NCBI RefSeq assembly: GCF_050038885.1
Contig: NZ_CP143624.1
Coordinates: 4,712,001-4,776,000 of the forward strand
Length of the DNA: 64,000 nt
Source of the DNA: Myxococcus flavus
GTDB taxonomy: Bacteria; Myxococcota; Myxococcia; Myxococcales; Myxococcaceae
Direction: 5' to 3'
This document shows positions 1 to 7,104 of the stretch, piece by piece. Within the stretch, counting starts at the first letter, position 1. Each line of letters begins with the position of its first letter. Below the pieces are notes generated by a model that worked only from the letters and a program-made list of their open reading frames with translations, did no database searches and had not been told where the DNA came from. A program made the position numbers and the translations under genes.

Positions 1-1
1 G

Positions 2-589
2 GAGGGCCTCTACCAGTCCAACCCGCACGACTACCTGGGCGCGCGCACGCTGCTGGACAGCTACGCGGCCACCTCCGAGGTCTACGGCCGGCTGCGCGAG
101 GTGGCACGGCTCCTGTCGGTGGACGTGCCGGGCGTGAGCAGCATGGTGGAGCTGGCCGCGGGCGGCAACGCGGAGGCGCTGGCGCGCGTGCTGGAATTGG
201 CCGGCGCCGCGGGCACGGACGCCCAGGCCCAGGCGGAGATGGCCGAGGCCCTGGGCGAGGTGGCGCGCACCGCGCCGGAGGAGCTGGTGGTGGCGCTGCG
301 GGCCGCCAGCGCCGGGGACCGGGACGCGTGCACCACGCTGCTGGCGCGCGCGCTGGTTCAGGCGGGGCAGGCGGACCACCCCTTCTGGAAGTCCCTGCGC
401 CGCACGCTGGGCGCGTCGGACCCGCGGCTGGCGTCCTTCGCCAAGGGGCTGGACGCCACGCTGTCGCAGAAGGTGGCCGAGGCCAAGGCACCCGCCAGGA
501 CGCCGGACGGGCTCACCCCGGTGGAGGTGGTGGCGCCCGCGGGCAACGCGCCCGAGTCGCCCACCGCCGACACCCGCCCGGGCGGGTAG
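2..589 (+). CDS. C-terminal part of an unrecognised protein (5' end outside window)
   Basis: The open frame is already running at base 2 and ends at 589, so about 195 C-terminal residues are visible. A GTG at 101 is only an internal codon. The visible part is rich in Ala, Leu and Glu, with long predicted helices and a Pro/Ala-rich tail (roughly the last 35 residues). I see no catalytic motif, signal peptide or membrane segment and do not recognise the family. It is followed by about 215 bp without a gene before ssb, so it is probably not in the same operon. The coding call rests on codon bias and the long open frame reaching the window edge. Confidence 0.7.
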   Translation, partial: EGLYQSNPHDYLGARTLLDSYAATSEVYGRLREVARLLSVDVPGVSSMVELAAGGNAEALARVLELAGAAGTDAQAQAEMAEALGEVARTAPEELVVALRAASAGDRDACTTLLARALVQAGQADHPFWKSLRRTLGASDPRLASFAKGLDATLSQKVAEAKAPARTPDGLTPVEVVAPAGNAPESPTADTRPGG

Positions 590-759
590 CCCGCGCCCAC
601 CCCGTTCCTCCCGAATCCCTCCGGCCGGGCGCAGCCTCCTCGCCCGGGTGGCAGGCAGGCGTACGGCCCCCGGGAAGAAGTCCGCTTTCTGGCTGGGTGT
701 CAGTACCCACTGCTATAGGTGGGAATCAAACCCGGCGGGTGCGTCCTTGCCGGGCTGTA

Positions 760-780
760 ACCGGTCCTTGGTGGACCGGT
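760..780 (+). promoter_or_regulatory. Perfect hairpin in the ssb leader
   Basis: ACCGGTCC and GGACCGGT form an 8-bp perfect stem around the 5-base loop TTGGT. It ends about 10 bases before the Shine-Dalgarno sequence GAGAAAGGAA of ssb. It could be a leader structure, an operator, or the terminator of an upstream transcript. No U-tract follows, so an intrinsic terminator is less likely. Function is not shown. Confidence 0.4.
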
Positions 781-803
781 TCTCGGGAGAAAGGAACGCA
801 GTC

Positions 804-1295
804 ATGGCTGGAGGCGTGAACAAGGTCATTCTCATCGGCAACCTGGGGGCGGACCCGGAGGTCCGGTTCACTCCCGGAGGGCAGGCGGTGGCGAACTTCC
901 GCATCGCCACCAGCGAGAGCTGGGTCGACAAGAATGGCCAGAAGCAGGAGCGGACCGAGTGGCACCGCATCGTCGTCTGGGGAAAGCTCGCGGAGCTCTG
1001 CGGCGAGTACCTGAAGAAGGGGCGGCAGTGCTACGTCGAGGGCCGCCTGCAGACGCGCGAGTGGACGGACAAGGAGAACCGGAAAAACTACACCACCGAG
1101 GTGGTGGCCAACGCCGTGACGTTCCTCGGCGGTGGCGGGCGTGACGCCGGGGACGGCATGGGCGGTGGCGGTGGCGGTGGACGCCGGCAGTTCTCTCCGC
1201 AGCGCGGCGGAGGCATGGACAGCGACTACGGCCAGCCCCCGCCGGACGACATGGGCGGTGGCCATGGCGGCAACGACGACGACATCCCGTTCTAG
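804..1295 (+). CDS. ssb: Single-stranded DNA-binding protein SSB
   Basis: 163 aa. SSB coats single-stranded DNA in replication, repair and recombination and recruits partners through its acidic tail. The N-terminal OB-fold (about residues 3-108) opens with the SSB-typical MAGGVNKVILIGNLG and includes PEVRFTPGGQAVANF, EWHRIVVWGKLAE and the YVEGRLQTREW strand. A Gly/Arg/Gln-rich flexible linker follows (about 110-155), and the protein ends in the canonical DDDIPF interaction tip. ATG 804 was chosen because GGGAGAAAGGAA lies just upstream; the frame stays open to 648 but that extension lacks SSB similarity. The gene is monocistronic, followed by a strong hairpin and a convergent gene. Confidence 0.97.
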   Translation: MAGGVNKVILIGNLGADPEVRFTPGGQAVANFRIATSESWVDKNGQKQERTEWHRIVVWGKLAELCGEYLKKGRQCYVEGRLQTREWTDKENRKNYTTEVVANAVTFLGGGGRDAGDGMGGGGGGGRRQFSPQRGGGMDSDYGQPPPDDMGGGHGGNDDDIPF

Positions 1296-1318
1296 GCCCG
1301 GCTGACGCCGCCGGTGTC

Positions 1319-1376
1319 CTGGAAATGAAACCGGCCGCTCCCCGGAAGACTCGGGGGCGGCCGGTGTGCTTTCCAG
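1319..1376. terminator. Bidirectional terminator between ssb and sdhC-like gene
   Basis: A long inverted repeat has outer arms CTGGAAA (1319-1325) and TTTCCAG (1370-1376) and inner arms ACCGGCCGC and GCGGCCGGT with a CCCCG/CGGGG core. The symmetry suits termination of the convergent genes on both strands. Confidence 0.75.
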
Positions 1377-1418
1377 CGGGTGGGGCGGCCCCGGCGCGCG
1401 TGGCACCGGGGCATGGCG

Positions 1419-2099
1419 TCACGGAGGGGTGGCGCCCACGGGGCTGAAGGCGGCGCCCGCGTTGTAGAGCGCGTAGATGACCGCCCAGCTCATGGCCGTC
1501 AGCACCAGGAACAGGATGATGACCACCGGCTCGAACCGGCGCATGGAGCGCTCGCTGGCGAGCAGGCCCCAGCCCATGGCGAAGCCCTGGAGGCCGTTGG
1601 CCAGGTGGTACGAGGTGCCCAGCGTGCCCAGCAGGTAGACGATGAGGGTGGGCGTGTGGTGGTGCATTTCCCGGGCGATGTCCGCGAAGGCCTCCGGGTG
1701 ACCCAGCATCAGCCGGGGCTGGAGGAAGGCCAGCCAGATGTGGGCGCCCAGGAAGAGGAGCACGCCCACCGCGCTCAGGCGCTGGAGGAGGTACTTGAGG
1801 TTGCCGTAGTTGTTGTAGCGGACGTTGTTCGGCTTGAAGCTGAACAGCCGCACGAGCCCCCAGCCGGTGTGCATCAGCAGGGGCAGCAGGACGATGATGA
1901 ATGTGAAGACCTGGGAGAACGGGTTGGCGTAGCCCGTCACCGCGTTCTGCCAGGCGTCCGCGCCGTTGAACGCGGAGAGGTTGTCCCACAGGTGGTTGAC
2001 GACCCAGATGGAAAGGGGCACCACCGCGAGGAACGAGCCCAGGCGGGACTTGAGGAGCGGTGTCTTCGTTTCTACAGCGGCAGCGGCTTGGGTGCTCAT
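1419..2099 (-). CDS. sdhC: Succinate dehydrogenase/fumarate reductase-type cytochrome b subunit
   Basis: 226 aa integral membrane protein. It looks like the b558-type di-heme anchor subunit that passes electrons between the succinate dehydrogenase catalytic subunits and the quinone pool. Five hydrophobic helices are visible, with histidines placed as heme ligands in VNHLWDN, LMHTGWG, GAHIWLA and SYHLANGL. ATG 2099 is preceded by GGAG seven bases upstream; the frame extends 45 codons further but that part reads as non-coding. The flavoprotein and iron-sulfur genes that normally follow are absent, since the gene runs into a shared terminator with ssb. It is either an unlinked part of the main complex or a second copy. 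Confidence 0.88.
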   Translation of the reverse strand: MSTQAAAAVETKTPLLKSRLGSFLAVVPLSIWVVNHLWDNLSAFNGADAWQNAVTGYANPFSQVFTFIIVLLPLLMHTGWGLVRLFSFKPNNVRYNNYGNLKYLLQRLSAVGVLLFLGAHIWLAFLQPRLMLGHPEAFADIAREMHHHTPTLIVYLLGTLGTSYHLANGLQGFAMGWGLLASERSMRRFEPVVIILFLVLTAMSWAVIYALYNAGAAFSPVGATPP

Positions 2100-2240
2100 C
2101 GAATCTCCAGCGGCGGCGCGCGGGCGTCTTGCCGCGTCCACGGTCGAGGGCAGGTGACAGTCGGACGGCGGGTTATAGCCGTTCCAGTGCCAGGGCTGGA
2201 TTTCTTCCGCATCCCGGCATGCCAGCACACCCACACGGAG

Positions 2241-2260
2241 GCATAAGGCTGACCTTATGC
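2241..2260. promoter_or_regulatory. Perfect palindrome between divergent sdhC and hslO
   Basis: GCATAAGG-CTGA-CCTTATGC is a perfect 8-bp inverted repeat with a 4-base spacer. It lies about 140 bp upstream of sdhC and 100 bp upstream of hslO. It is AT-richer than its surroundings and looks like a dimeric repressor or activator site. The cognate regulator is unknown. Confidence 0.45.
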
Positions 2261-2361
2261 GTCACCCCGGGCCCCACTGCTGCCCGCCCGGCGGGCGGTG
2301 GGGCTCCCGCCTTCTGCCGTTGGCGCGCAATGCGGCCTCGGGCACGCTAGTTGCCACCGAT

Positions 2362-3246
2362 ATGTCCGACGAGCTTGTCAGTGGATTGTTGAAGAAGACG
2401 GACCTGCGCGTGGTGCTCGCCTCCACCACGGAGCTGTCGCGCCAGGCGCGGGCCACCCATGGCACCGCGCCCGCCGCCGCCGTGCTCCTGTCGCAGGCCC
2501 TCACCGCCGCGGCCCTGCTGGGGGTCCTGCAGAAGAACGACTCGCGCATCAACATCCAGTTGGAGTGCGACGGGCCGCTGCGCGGCCTCTTCGTGGACGG
2601 GGACACCTCCGGGCTCGTCCGCGGGTACGTGAAGAACACCCACGTGGAGTACGCCGGCGCCGACGGCCAGTATCACTGGCGCCCCGTGCTGGGGAACAAG
2701 GGCTTCCTGTCCGTGCTGCGGGATTTGGGCGGCGGTGAGTACTACCGCTCCGCGGTGGAGCTGGAGGCCTTCGACCTGGCGGCGGACCTGGAGCGCTACT
2801 TCCGCCAGTCCGACCAGGTGCCGTCCCACGTGCTGCTGGCGCAGCTGCCGGAAGGCGGAGCCGCCGAGCCCCTGGGCCGCGTCGCCGGCCTGCTCGTGCA
2901 GCCGCTGCCGGGCGGTGACATGGACGCCTTCGCGGCGCTGGGCGAGCGGCTCCGCCGGGACTTCGCGCCCGCGCTCCAGGCGCATGGCGCGGCCGGTGCG
3001 TCAGCGGTGCTGCGCGCGCTGATGCCGGAGCCCGACTTCGAGGTGATGTCGCGGTACCCGCTGCGCTTTGGTTGTTCGTGCAGCAAGGACCGGGTGCTGC
3101 GCGCGCTGCTCGCCATGGGCCGTGAGGAGCTGACGGACCTGCTGGAGAAGGAAGGGCAGGCGGAGGCGACGTGCCAGTTCTGCACGACGCGGTATGTCAT
3201 TCCTGGCGATGAAATCCGCGGGATGCTGGAGCGCGGCGCTATTTGA
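2362..3246 (+). CDS. hslO: Redox-regulated chaperone Hsp33
   Basis: 294 aa, the usual Hsp33 length. Hsp33 is a cytoplasmic holdase switched on by oxidation: the C-terminal zinc site loses its metal when the cysteines form disulfides. The N-terminal domain (about 1-190) carries the family's LLSQALTAAALLG and LRGLFVDGDTSGLVRGYVKN signatures. The zinc-binding tail has GCSCS (CxC) and CQFC (CxxC), spaced as in Hsp33. ATG 2362 matches the family's N-terminus; an in-frame extension to 2257 does not. The palindrome at 2241-2260 is a candidate control site. Confidence 0.96.
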   Translation: MSDELVSGLLKKTDLRVVLASTTELSRQARATHGTAPAAAVLLSQALTAAALLGVLQKNDSRINIQLECDGPLRGLFVDGDTSGLVRGYVKNTHVEYAGADGQYHWRPVLGNKGFLSVLRDLGGGEYYRSAVELEAFDLAADLERYFRQSDQVPSHVLLAQLPEGGAAEPLGRVAGLLVQPLPGGDMDAFAALGERLRRDFAPALQAHGAAGASAVLRALMPEPDFEVMSRYPLRFGCSCSKDRVLRALLAMGREELTDLLEKEGQAEATCQFCTTRYVIPGDEIRGMLERGAI

Positions 3247-3280
3247 CTTGGCCGGGGCGCGACGATACTTGCCGCGCGCC

Positions 3281-4312
3281 ATGAGCTACTTCACGCAACT
3301 GCTGGAGGGCGGCTACGAGGCCGTCCACCTTTTGAGCGACTCCAAGACGGGCCTGCGTGCCATCGTGGGCATGCACAACACGCGGCTCGGCCCCGGGCTG
3401 GGCGGCACCCGCGCGCTGGCGACCTATACGAGCGAGGAGGAGGCCGTCGCGGACGCGCTCCGTCTGGCGCGCGGAATGACATACAAGGCCGCGCTCGCCG
3501 GGCTGCCGCACGGAGGCGGCAAGGCCGTCATCATGCTGCCGCGCGGCGATTTCGACCGTGCAAAGCTTTTCGAGTCCTTTGGCCGCGCGGTGGAGTCGCT
3601 CGGTGGGCGCTACATCACCACCGAGGACAGCGGCACCAGCCCCGACGACATGGAGCACGTGCGCCAGCACACGAAGTATGTCGTTGGCCTGAAGGAGCGC
3701 AGCGGGGACCCGTCGCCGGTGACGGCGTATGGTGTTGCCCGGGCCATGGAGGCCACCGCGAAGCACCTGTTCGGCAGCCCGGACCTGAAGGGCCTGCGCG
3801 TCACCGTGCTGGGCGTGGGCCACGTGGGCATGTATCTGGTGAAGGAGCTGCACCAGCGCGGCGCCCGCGTGTGGGTCAGTGACATCAATCCCGCCAGCGT
3901 GCAGCACGCCGTGACGCAGTACGGCGCCACCGCGGTGGACGCCGACGCACTGCATCGGATGGAGGCGGACATCTTCGCGCCGTGCGCGCTGGGCGGCGCC
4001 ATCAACGACGCCACCCTGCCGCTGCTGAACGTCAAGGCGGTGTGTGGCGCGGCCAACAACCAGCTCCTCACCACGCGTCACGGCGAGCAGCTGGCCCGGC
4101 GCGGCATCCTCTACGTGCCCGACTACGCGGCCAACGCCGGCGGCCTCATCAACGTGGCCCAGGAGTGGGCGGGGTATGACCGGGAGAAGGCGTACGCGCG
4201 GGCGTCCCACATCTTCGACACCATCGACACGGTGCTGACGCGGGCGAAGGAGTCCGGGCTCCGTCCCGAGCAGGTGGCGGACCGGATGGTCGAGGAGCGG
4301 CTGTCCGCCTGA
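3281..4312 (+). CDS. Leucine dehydrogenase (Glu/Leu/Phe/Val dehydrogenase family)
   Basis: 343 aa. It should catalyse NAD+-dependent reversible oxidative deamination of branched-chain amino acids. The N-terminal catalytic domain has the family Lys residues in MTYKAALAG (K69) and PHGGGKAVI (K81), matching K68 and K80 of Bacillus leucine dehydrogenases. The Rossmann motif GVGHVG sits at about 179-184 and the late motif DYAANAGGLINVAQE is present. The short length favours leucine over glutamate dehydrogenase. In Myxococcus, branched 2-keto acids feed iso-fatty-acid synthesis, so a link to iso-lipids is an inference. ATG 3281 lies 34 bp after hslO; no strong Shine-Dalgarno sequence is visible. 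Confidence 0.92.
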   Translation: MSYFTQLLEGGYEAVHLLSDSKTGLRAIVGMHNTRLGPGLGGTRALATYTSEEEAVADALRLARGMTYKAALAGLPHGGGKAVIMLPRGDFDRAKLFESFGRAVESLGGRYITTEDSGTSPDDMEHVRQHTKYVVGLKERSGDPSPVTAYGVARAMEATAKHLFGSPDLKGLRVTVLGVGHVGMYLVKELHQRGARVWVSDINPASVQHAVTQYGATAVDADALHRMEADIFAPCALGGAINDATLPLLNVKAVCGAANNQLLTTRHGEQLARRGILYVPDYAANAGGLINVAQEWAGYDREKAYARASHIFDTIDTVLTRAKESGLRPEQVADRMVEERLSA

Positions 4313-4343
4313 GCGTCCCGGCGCGCCGTGCGTGTGTCGCCAC

Positions 4344-4356
4344 GTGACAGTGTCAC
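4344..4356. promoter_or_regulatory. GTGACA-G-TGTCAC palindrome
   Basis: A perfect 13-bp inverted repeat sits in the 128-bp gap between leucine dehydrogenase and the phosphoribosyltransferase. The position and symmetry fit an operator for the phosphoribosyltransferase-selB-pxrK-pxrR transcription unit. The regulator is not identified. Confidence 0.4.
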
Positions 4357-4440
4357 CTGAATGGGTGTGGCCGGATGTGGCCACCGTGCGGCCCTCGGAG
4401 TATGACGGGGCCGCACACACCCCAGCCGGAGTTCACCGCC

Positions 4441-5160
4441 GTGGCGACCAAGCGGGCAGCGCCCGGGCCCAAGGCCCCGGGCCAGAGCAAGCCCACCGAG
4501 AAGGCCTCCTCGAAGAAGTCCCCCGCGCCGACGTCGTCTCGGATGCGGGCGGAGAAGCTCGTCTCCATCCCCGATGACCTGGTGCTGGCGCCGCAGGTGG
4601 AAGCGCCGCGGCAGCCGACAGGCAAGGACCAGTCGAAGGGCCGCGCCTCGTCCGCGGGCGTGAAGGAGCTGTCCTGGAAGGAGTTCGACCGGGCCGTGCA
4701 GCAGCTGGCCGGCTCCATCCAGGAGACCTTCGAGCCGCAGGTGGTGGTGGGCGTGGCCCACGGCGGCGTCTTCGTGGGCGGCGCGCTGGCGGGGGCGCTC
4801 GGCTGTCAGTTCTTCCCCGTGCGCATCAGCCGCAGAAGCCGGGACCGGGGCAGCGCGGCGCCGCGCACGTCGAAGTCGCCGCAGCTCAGCGGGGAGATGC
4901 CCGCCGAGCTGAAGGGCCGCCGCGTGTTGATTGTGGACGACGTGGCGTCCAGCGGCGACACGCTGGAGCTGGCCACCGCGCTGGCGCGCGAGGTGGGCGC
5001 GAAGAAGGTGGCCACCGCGTGCCTCGTGACGAAGCCCGGGGGCTTCTCGCCGGACTACTCCGCGCTCTCCACCGCCGCGCTCATCGTCTTCCCCTGGGAT
5101 TACGAGCCCTCCACGGGCGACGCGCGCTTCGACGAGGACCCGGACAAGGCAGGCGCATAG
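4441..5160 (+). CDS. Phosphoribosyltransferase-domain protein
   Basis: 239 aa from GTG 4441. A basic Pro/Ala/Lys-rich N-terminal tail of about 70 residues precedes a type I phosphoribosyltransferase fold. The PRPP-binding loop is RVLIVDDVASSGDT (about 161-174); the early strand VVVGVAHGGVFVGGALAG resembles xanthine/hypoxanthine phosphoribosyltransferases. The substrate cannot be read from the sequence. GTG 4441 has GGAG nine bases upstream; ATG 4402 is possible but its GGAG is only one base away. The next gene, selB, starts 27 bp later on the same strand. Confidence 0.8.
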   Translation: MATKRAAPGPKAPGQSKPTEKASSKKSPAPTSSRMRAEKLVSIPDDLVLAPQVEAPRQPTGKDQSKGRASSAGVKELSWKEFDRAVQQLAGSIQETFEPQVVVGVAHGGVFVGGALAGALGCQFFPVRISRRSRDRGSAAPRTSKSPQLSGEMPAELKGRRVLIVDDVASSGDTLELATALAREVGAKKVATACLVTKPGGFSPDYSALSTAALIVFPWDYEPSTGDARFDEDPDKAGA

Positions 5161-5187
5161 GCGCATGGGCCTTGGCGCGATGACGCC

Positions 5188-7104
5188 ATGATTATCGGGA
5201 CGGCGGGCCACATCGACCATGGCAAGACGTCCCTGGTGAAGGTGCTCACCGGCATCGACACCGACCGGCTGAAGGAGGAGAAGCGCCGCGGCATCACCCT
5301 GGAGCTGGGCTTCGCCCACCTGACGCTGGATGACGGCAGCGTGGCGGGGGTGGTGGACGTGCCGGGGCACGAGCGCTTCGTGAAGGCCATGGCCGCCGGC
5401 GCGGGCGGCGTGGACCTGGCGGTGCTGGTGGTGGCCGCGGACGAGGGCGTGATGCCCCAGACGCGCGAGCACCTGGACATCTGCCGGCTGCTGGGCGTGA
5501 GGGCGGGCGTGATTGCCCTCACCAAGTCGGACACGCTGGCGGAGCTGGGGCCGGAGTGGCGCGCGCTGGTGGAGGCGGACCTGGCCGCGCTCACGGCGGG
5601 CACCTTCCTGGAGCAGGCGCCGGTGGTGGCGTGCTCCGCCCGGTCGGGGGAGGGCCTGGACGCGCTGCGCGCCGCGCTCACCCGGGCCGCCGCGGCGCTG
5701 CCCGAGCGCCCGTCGGAGGGGCCGACCTTCCTCCCCGTGGATCGCGTCTTCACCATCAAGGGCTTTGGCACGGTGGTGACGGGCACGCTGCTGTCGGGTG
5801 CGCTGGCGGTGGATGACGCGGTGTCCCTCCTGCCAGGGCTGCCGGGGCCGCTGCGGGTGCGAGGCGTGCAGCGCCACGGGGCGGCCGTGTCCAGCGTGGC
5901 GGCGGGGCAGCGCGCGGCGGTGAACCTCACCGGCGTGGAGCCGGAGGCGCTGCACCGGGGCATGGTGCTGGTGCGCGCGGGCGAGCTGCCGGAGACGCGG
6001 ATGCTGGATGTCGCGCTGACGCTGCTGCCCGCGGCGCCCGCTGCGCTGCCGCGCCGCTCGAAGCTGCTGCTGCACCTGGGCACCGCGCAGGTGGAGGCCA
6101 CGGTGGCGCTGCTGGACGTGGAGCGCCTGGAGCCCGGTGAGACGACGCTGGCGCAGTTGCGGCTGGCCTCGCCCGTGGGCGCGCTGGTGGGCCAGCGCTT
6201 CATCCTGCGCGGGGCGCGGGCGTTGCCGGGACGCGGTGCCACGGTGGCGGGGGGCCGCATCCTCTCCATCGCGCCACCGCGGCGACGCAAGGGCGGCGCG
6301 GCGGTGGTGGCGCCCTTGCTGGAGGCGGACCCGGTAGGGCAGGTGGCCTGGCTGCTGCGGCAGGCCGGTTATCGCGGGCTGACGCAGCCGGAGTTGTTCG
6401 GCCGCTCGGCGCTGGCACCCCGGGGGCTCACCCGTGCGCTGGAGCTTCTGGGGGCGCGAGGCGGCGCGCTGCTCATCGACCGGGAGCGGCGGCTGTACGT
6501 CTCTGGAGACGTCTTCGAGGGCTTGCAGGGCCGGGCGCTGTCGTTGCTGGCCACGTTCCACGAGCGCGAGCCCCTGCGTGACGGCCTGTCCCGCGAGGAG
6601 CTGCGCCAGCGGTTGTCGCCGGCGCTGGATGCGCGGACCTTCCAGCGCGTGTTGCAGGCCCTGGTGGAAGGAGGCCGGGTGGAGCTGGAGCGGGACGTGG
6701 TCCGCCTCAAGGGACGGGGCCGCACGCTGACCCTGGGGGAGAACGCCGCCCGCACGCGGCTAGCGGCGGAGCTGTCCGCCGCGGGTCTGGCGCCCCCCAC
6801 GCTCACCGAGCTGGAGCAGCGGCTCCAACTGCCCGGCGCCCGGCTGCGCGAGCTGCTGGGCGTCCTGGTGGCGGAAGGCGCGGTGGTGCGCGTCGCGGAG
6901 GGCCTCTGGTTCGAGGCCCGGGCGCTGGCGGCCCTGCGCGAGCGCCTGGTTGCCCACCTGCGTGAGAAGAAGGAGATTACCACCCAGGACTTCAAGGAGA
7001 TGGTGGGGCAAAGCCGCAAGTTCGTCATCCCTCTGTCCGAATACTTCGACCGGGAGAAGGTGACGCTCCGGGTGGGAGAGAAGCGGGTGCTGCGTCGCGG
7101 ATGA
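5188..7104 (+). CDS. selB: Selenocysteine-specific translation elongation factor SelB
   Basis: 638 aa. SelB is a GTPase that carries selenocysteyl-tRNA to UGA codons followed by a SECIS hairpin. The GTPase domain has G1 GHIDHGKTS (7-15), the ITLELGF switch, G3 DVPGH (57-61) and G4 TKSD (112-115). Translation-factor barrel domains follow to about 340, then winged-helix domains in the C-terminal half (RALELLGARGGALL, LREKKEITTQDFKEMVG) that bind the SECIS RNA in the family. Length matches bacterial SelB. Its presence implies the organism makes selenoproteins; selA, selC and selD are not in the window. Its stop overlaps the next start (ATGA), so it is translationally coupled to the kinase gene. 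Confidence 0.95.
   Translation: MIIGTAGHIDHGKTSLVKVLTGIDTDRLKEEKRRGITLELGFAHLTLDDGSVAGVVDVPGHERFVKAMAAGAGGVDLAVLVVAADEGVMPQTREHLDICRLLGVRAGVIALTKSDTLAELGPEWRALVEADLAALTAGTFLEQAPVVACSARSGEGLDALRAALTRAAAALPERPSEGPTFLPVDRVFTIKGFGTVVTGTLLSGALAVDDAVSLLPGLPGPLRVRGVQRHGAAVSSVAAGQRAAVNLTGVEPEALHRGMVLVRAGELPETRMLDVALTLLPAAPAALPRRSKLLLHLGTAQVEATVALLDVERLEPGETTLAQLRLASPVGALVGQRFILRGARALPGRGATVAGGRILSIAPPRRRKGGAAVVAPLLEADPVGQVAWLLRQAGYRGLTQPELFGRSALAPRGLTRALELLGARGGALLIDRERRLYVSGDVFEGLQGRALSLLATFHEREPLRDGLSREELRQRLSPALDARTFQRVLQALVEGGRVELERDVVRLKGRGRTLTLGENAARTRLAAELSAAGLAPPTLTELEQRLQLPGARLRELLGVLVAEGAVVRVAEGLWFEARALAALRERLVAHLREKKEITTQDFKEMVGQSRKFVIPLSEYFDREKVTLRVGEKRVLRRG

Noticed and set aside
4123..6561. 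An 812-codon minus-strand open frame opposite the phosphoribosyltransferase and selB
   Set aside because: No recognisable domain; the plus strand carries the conserved SelB motifs.
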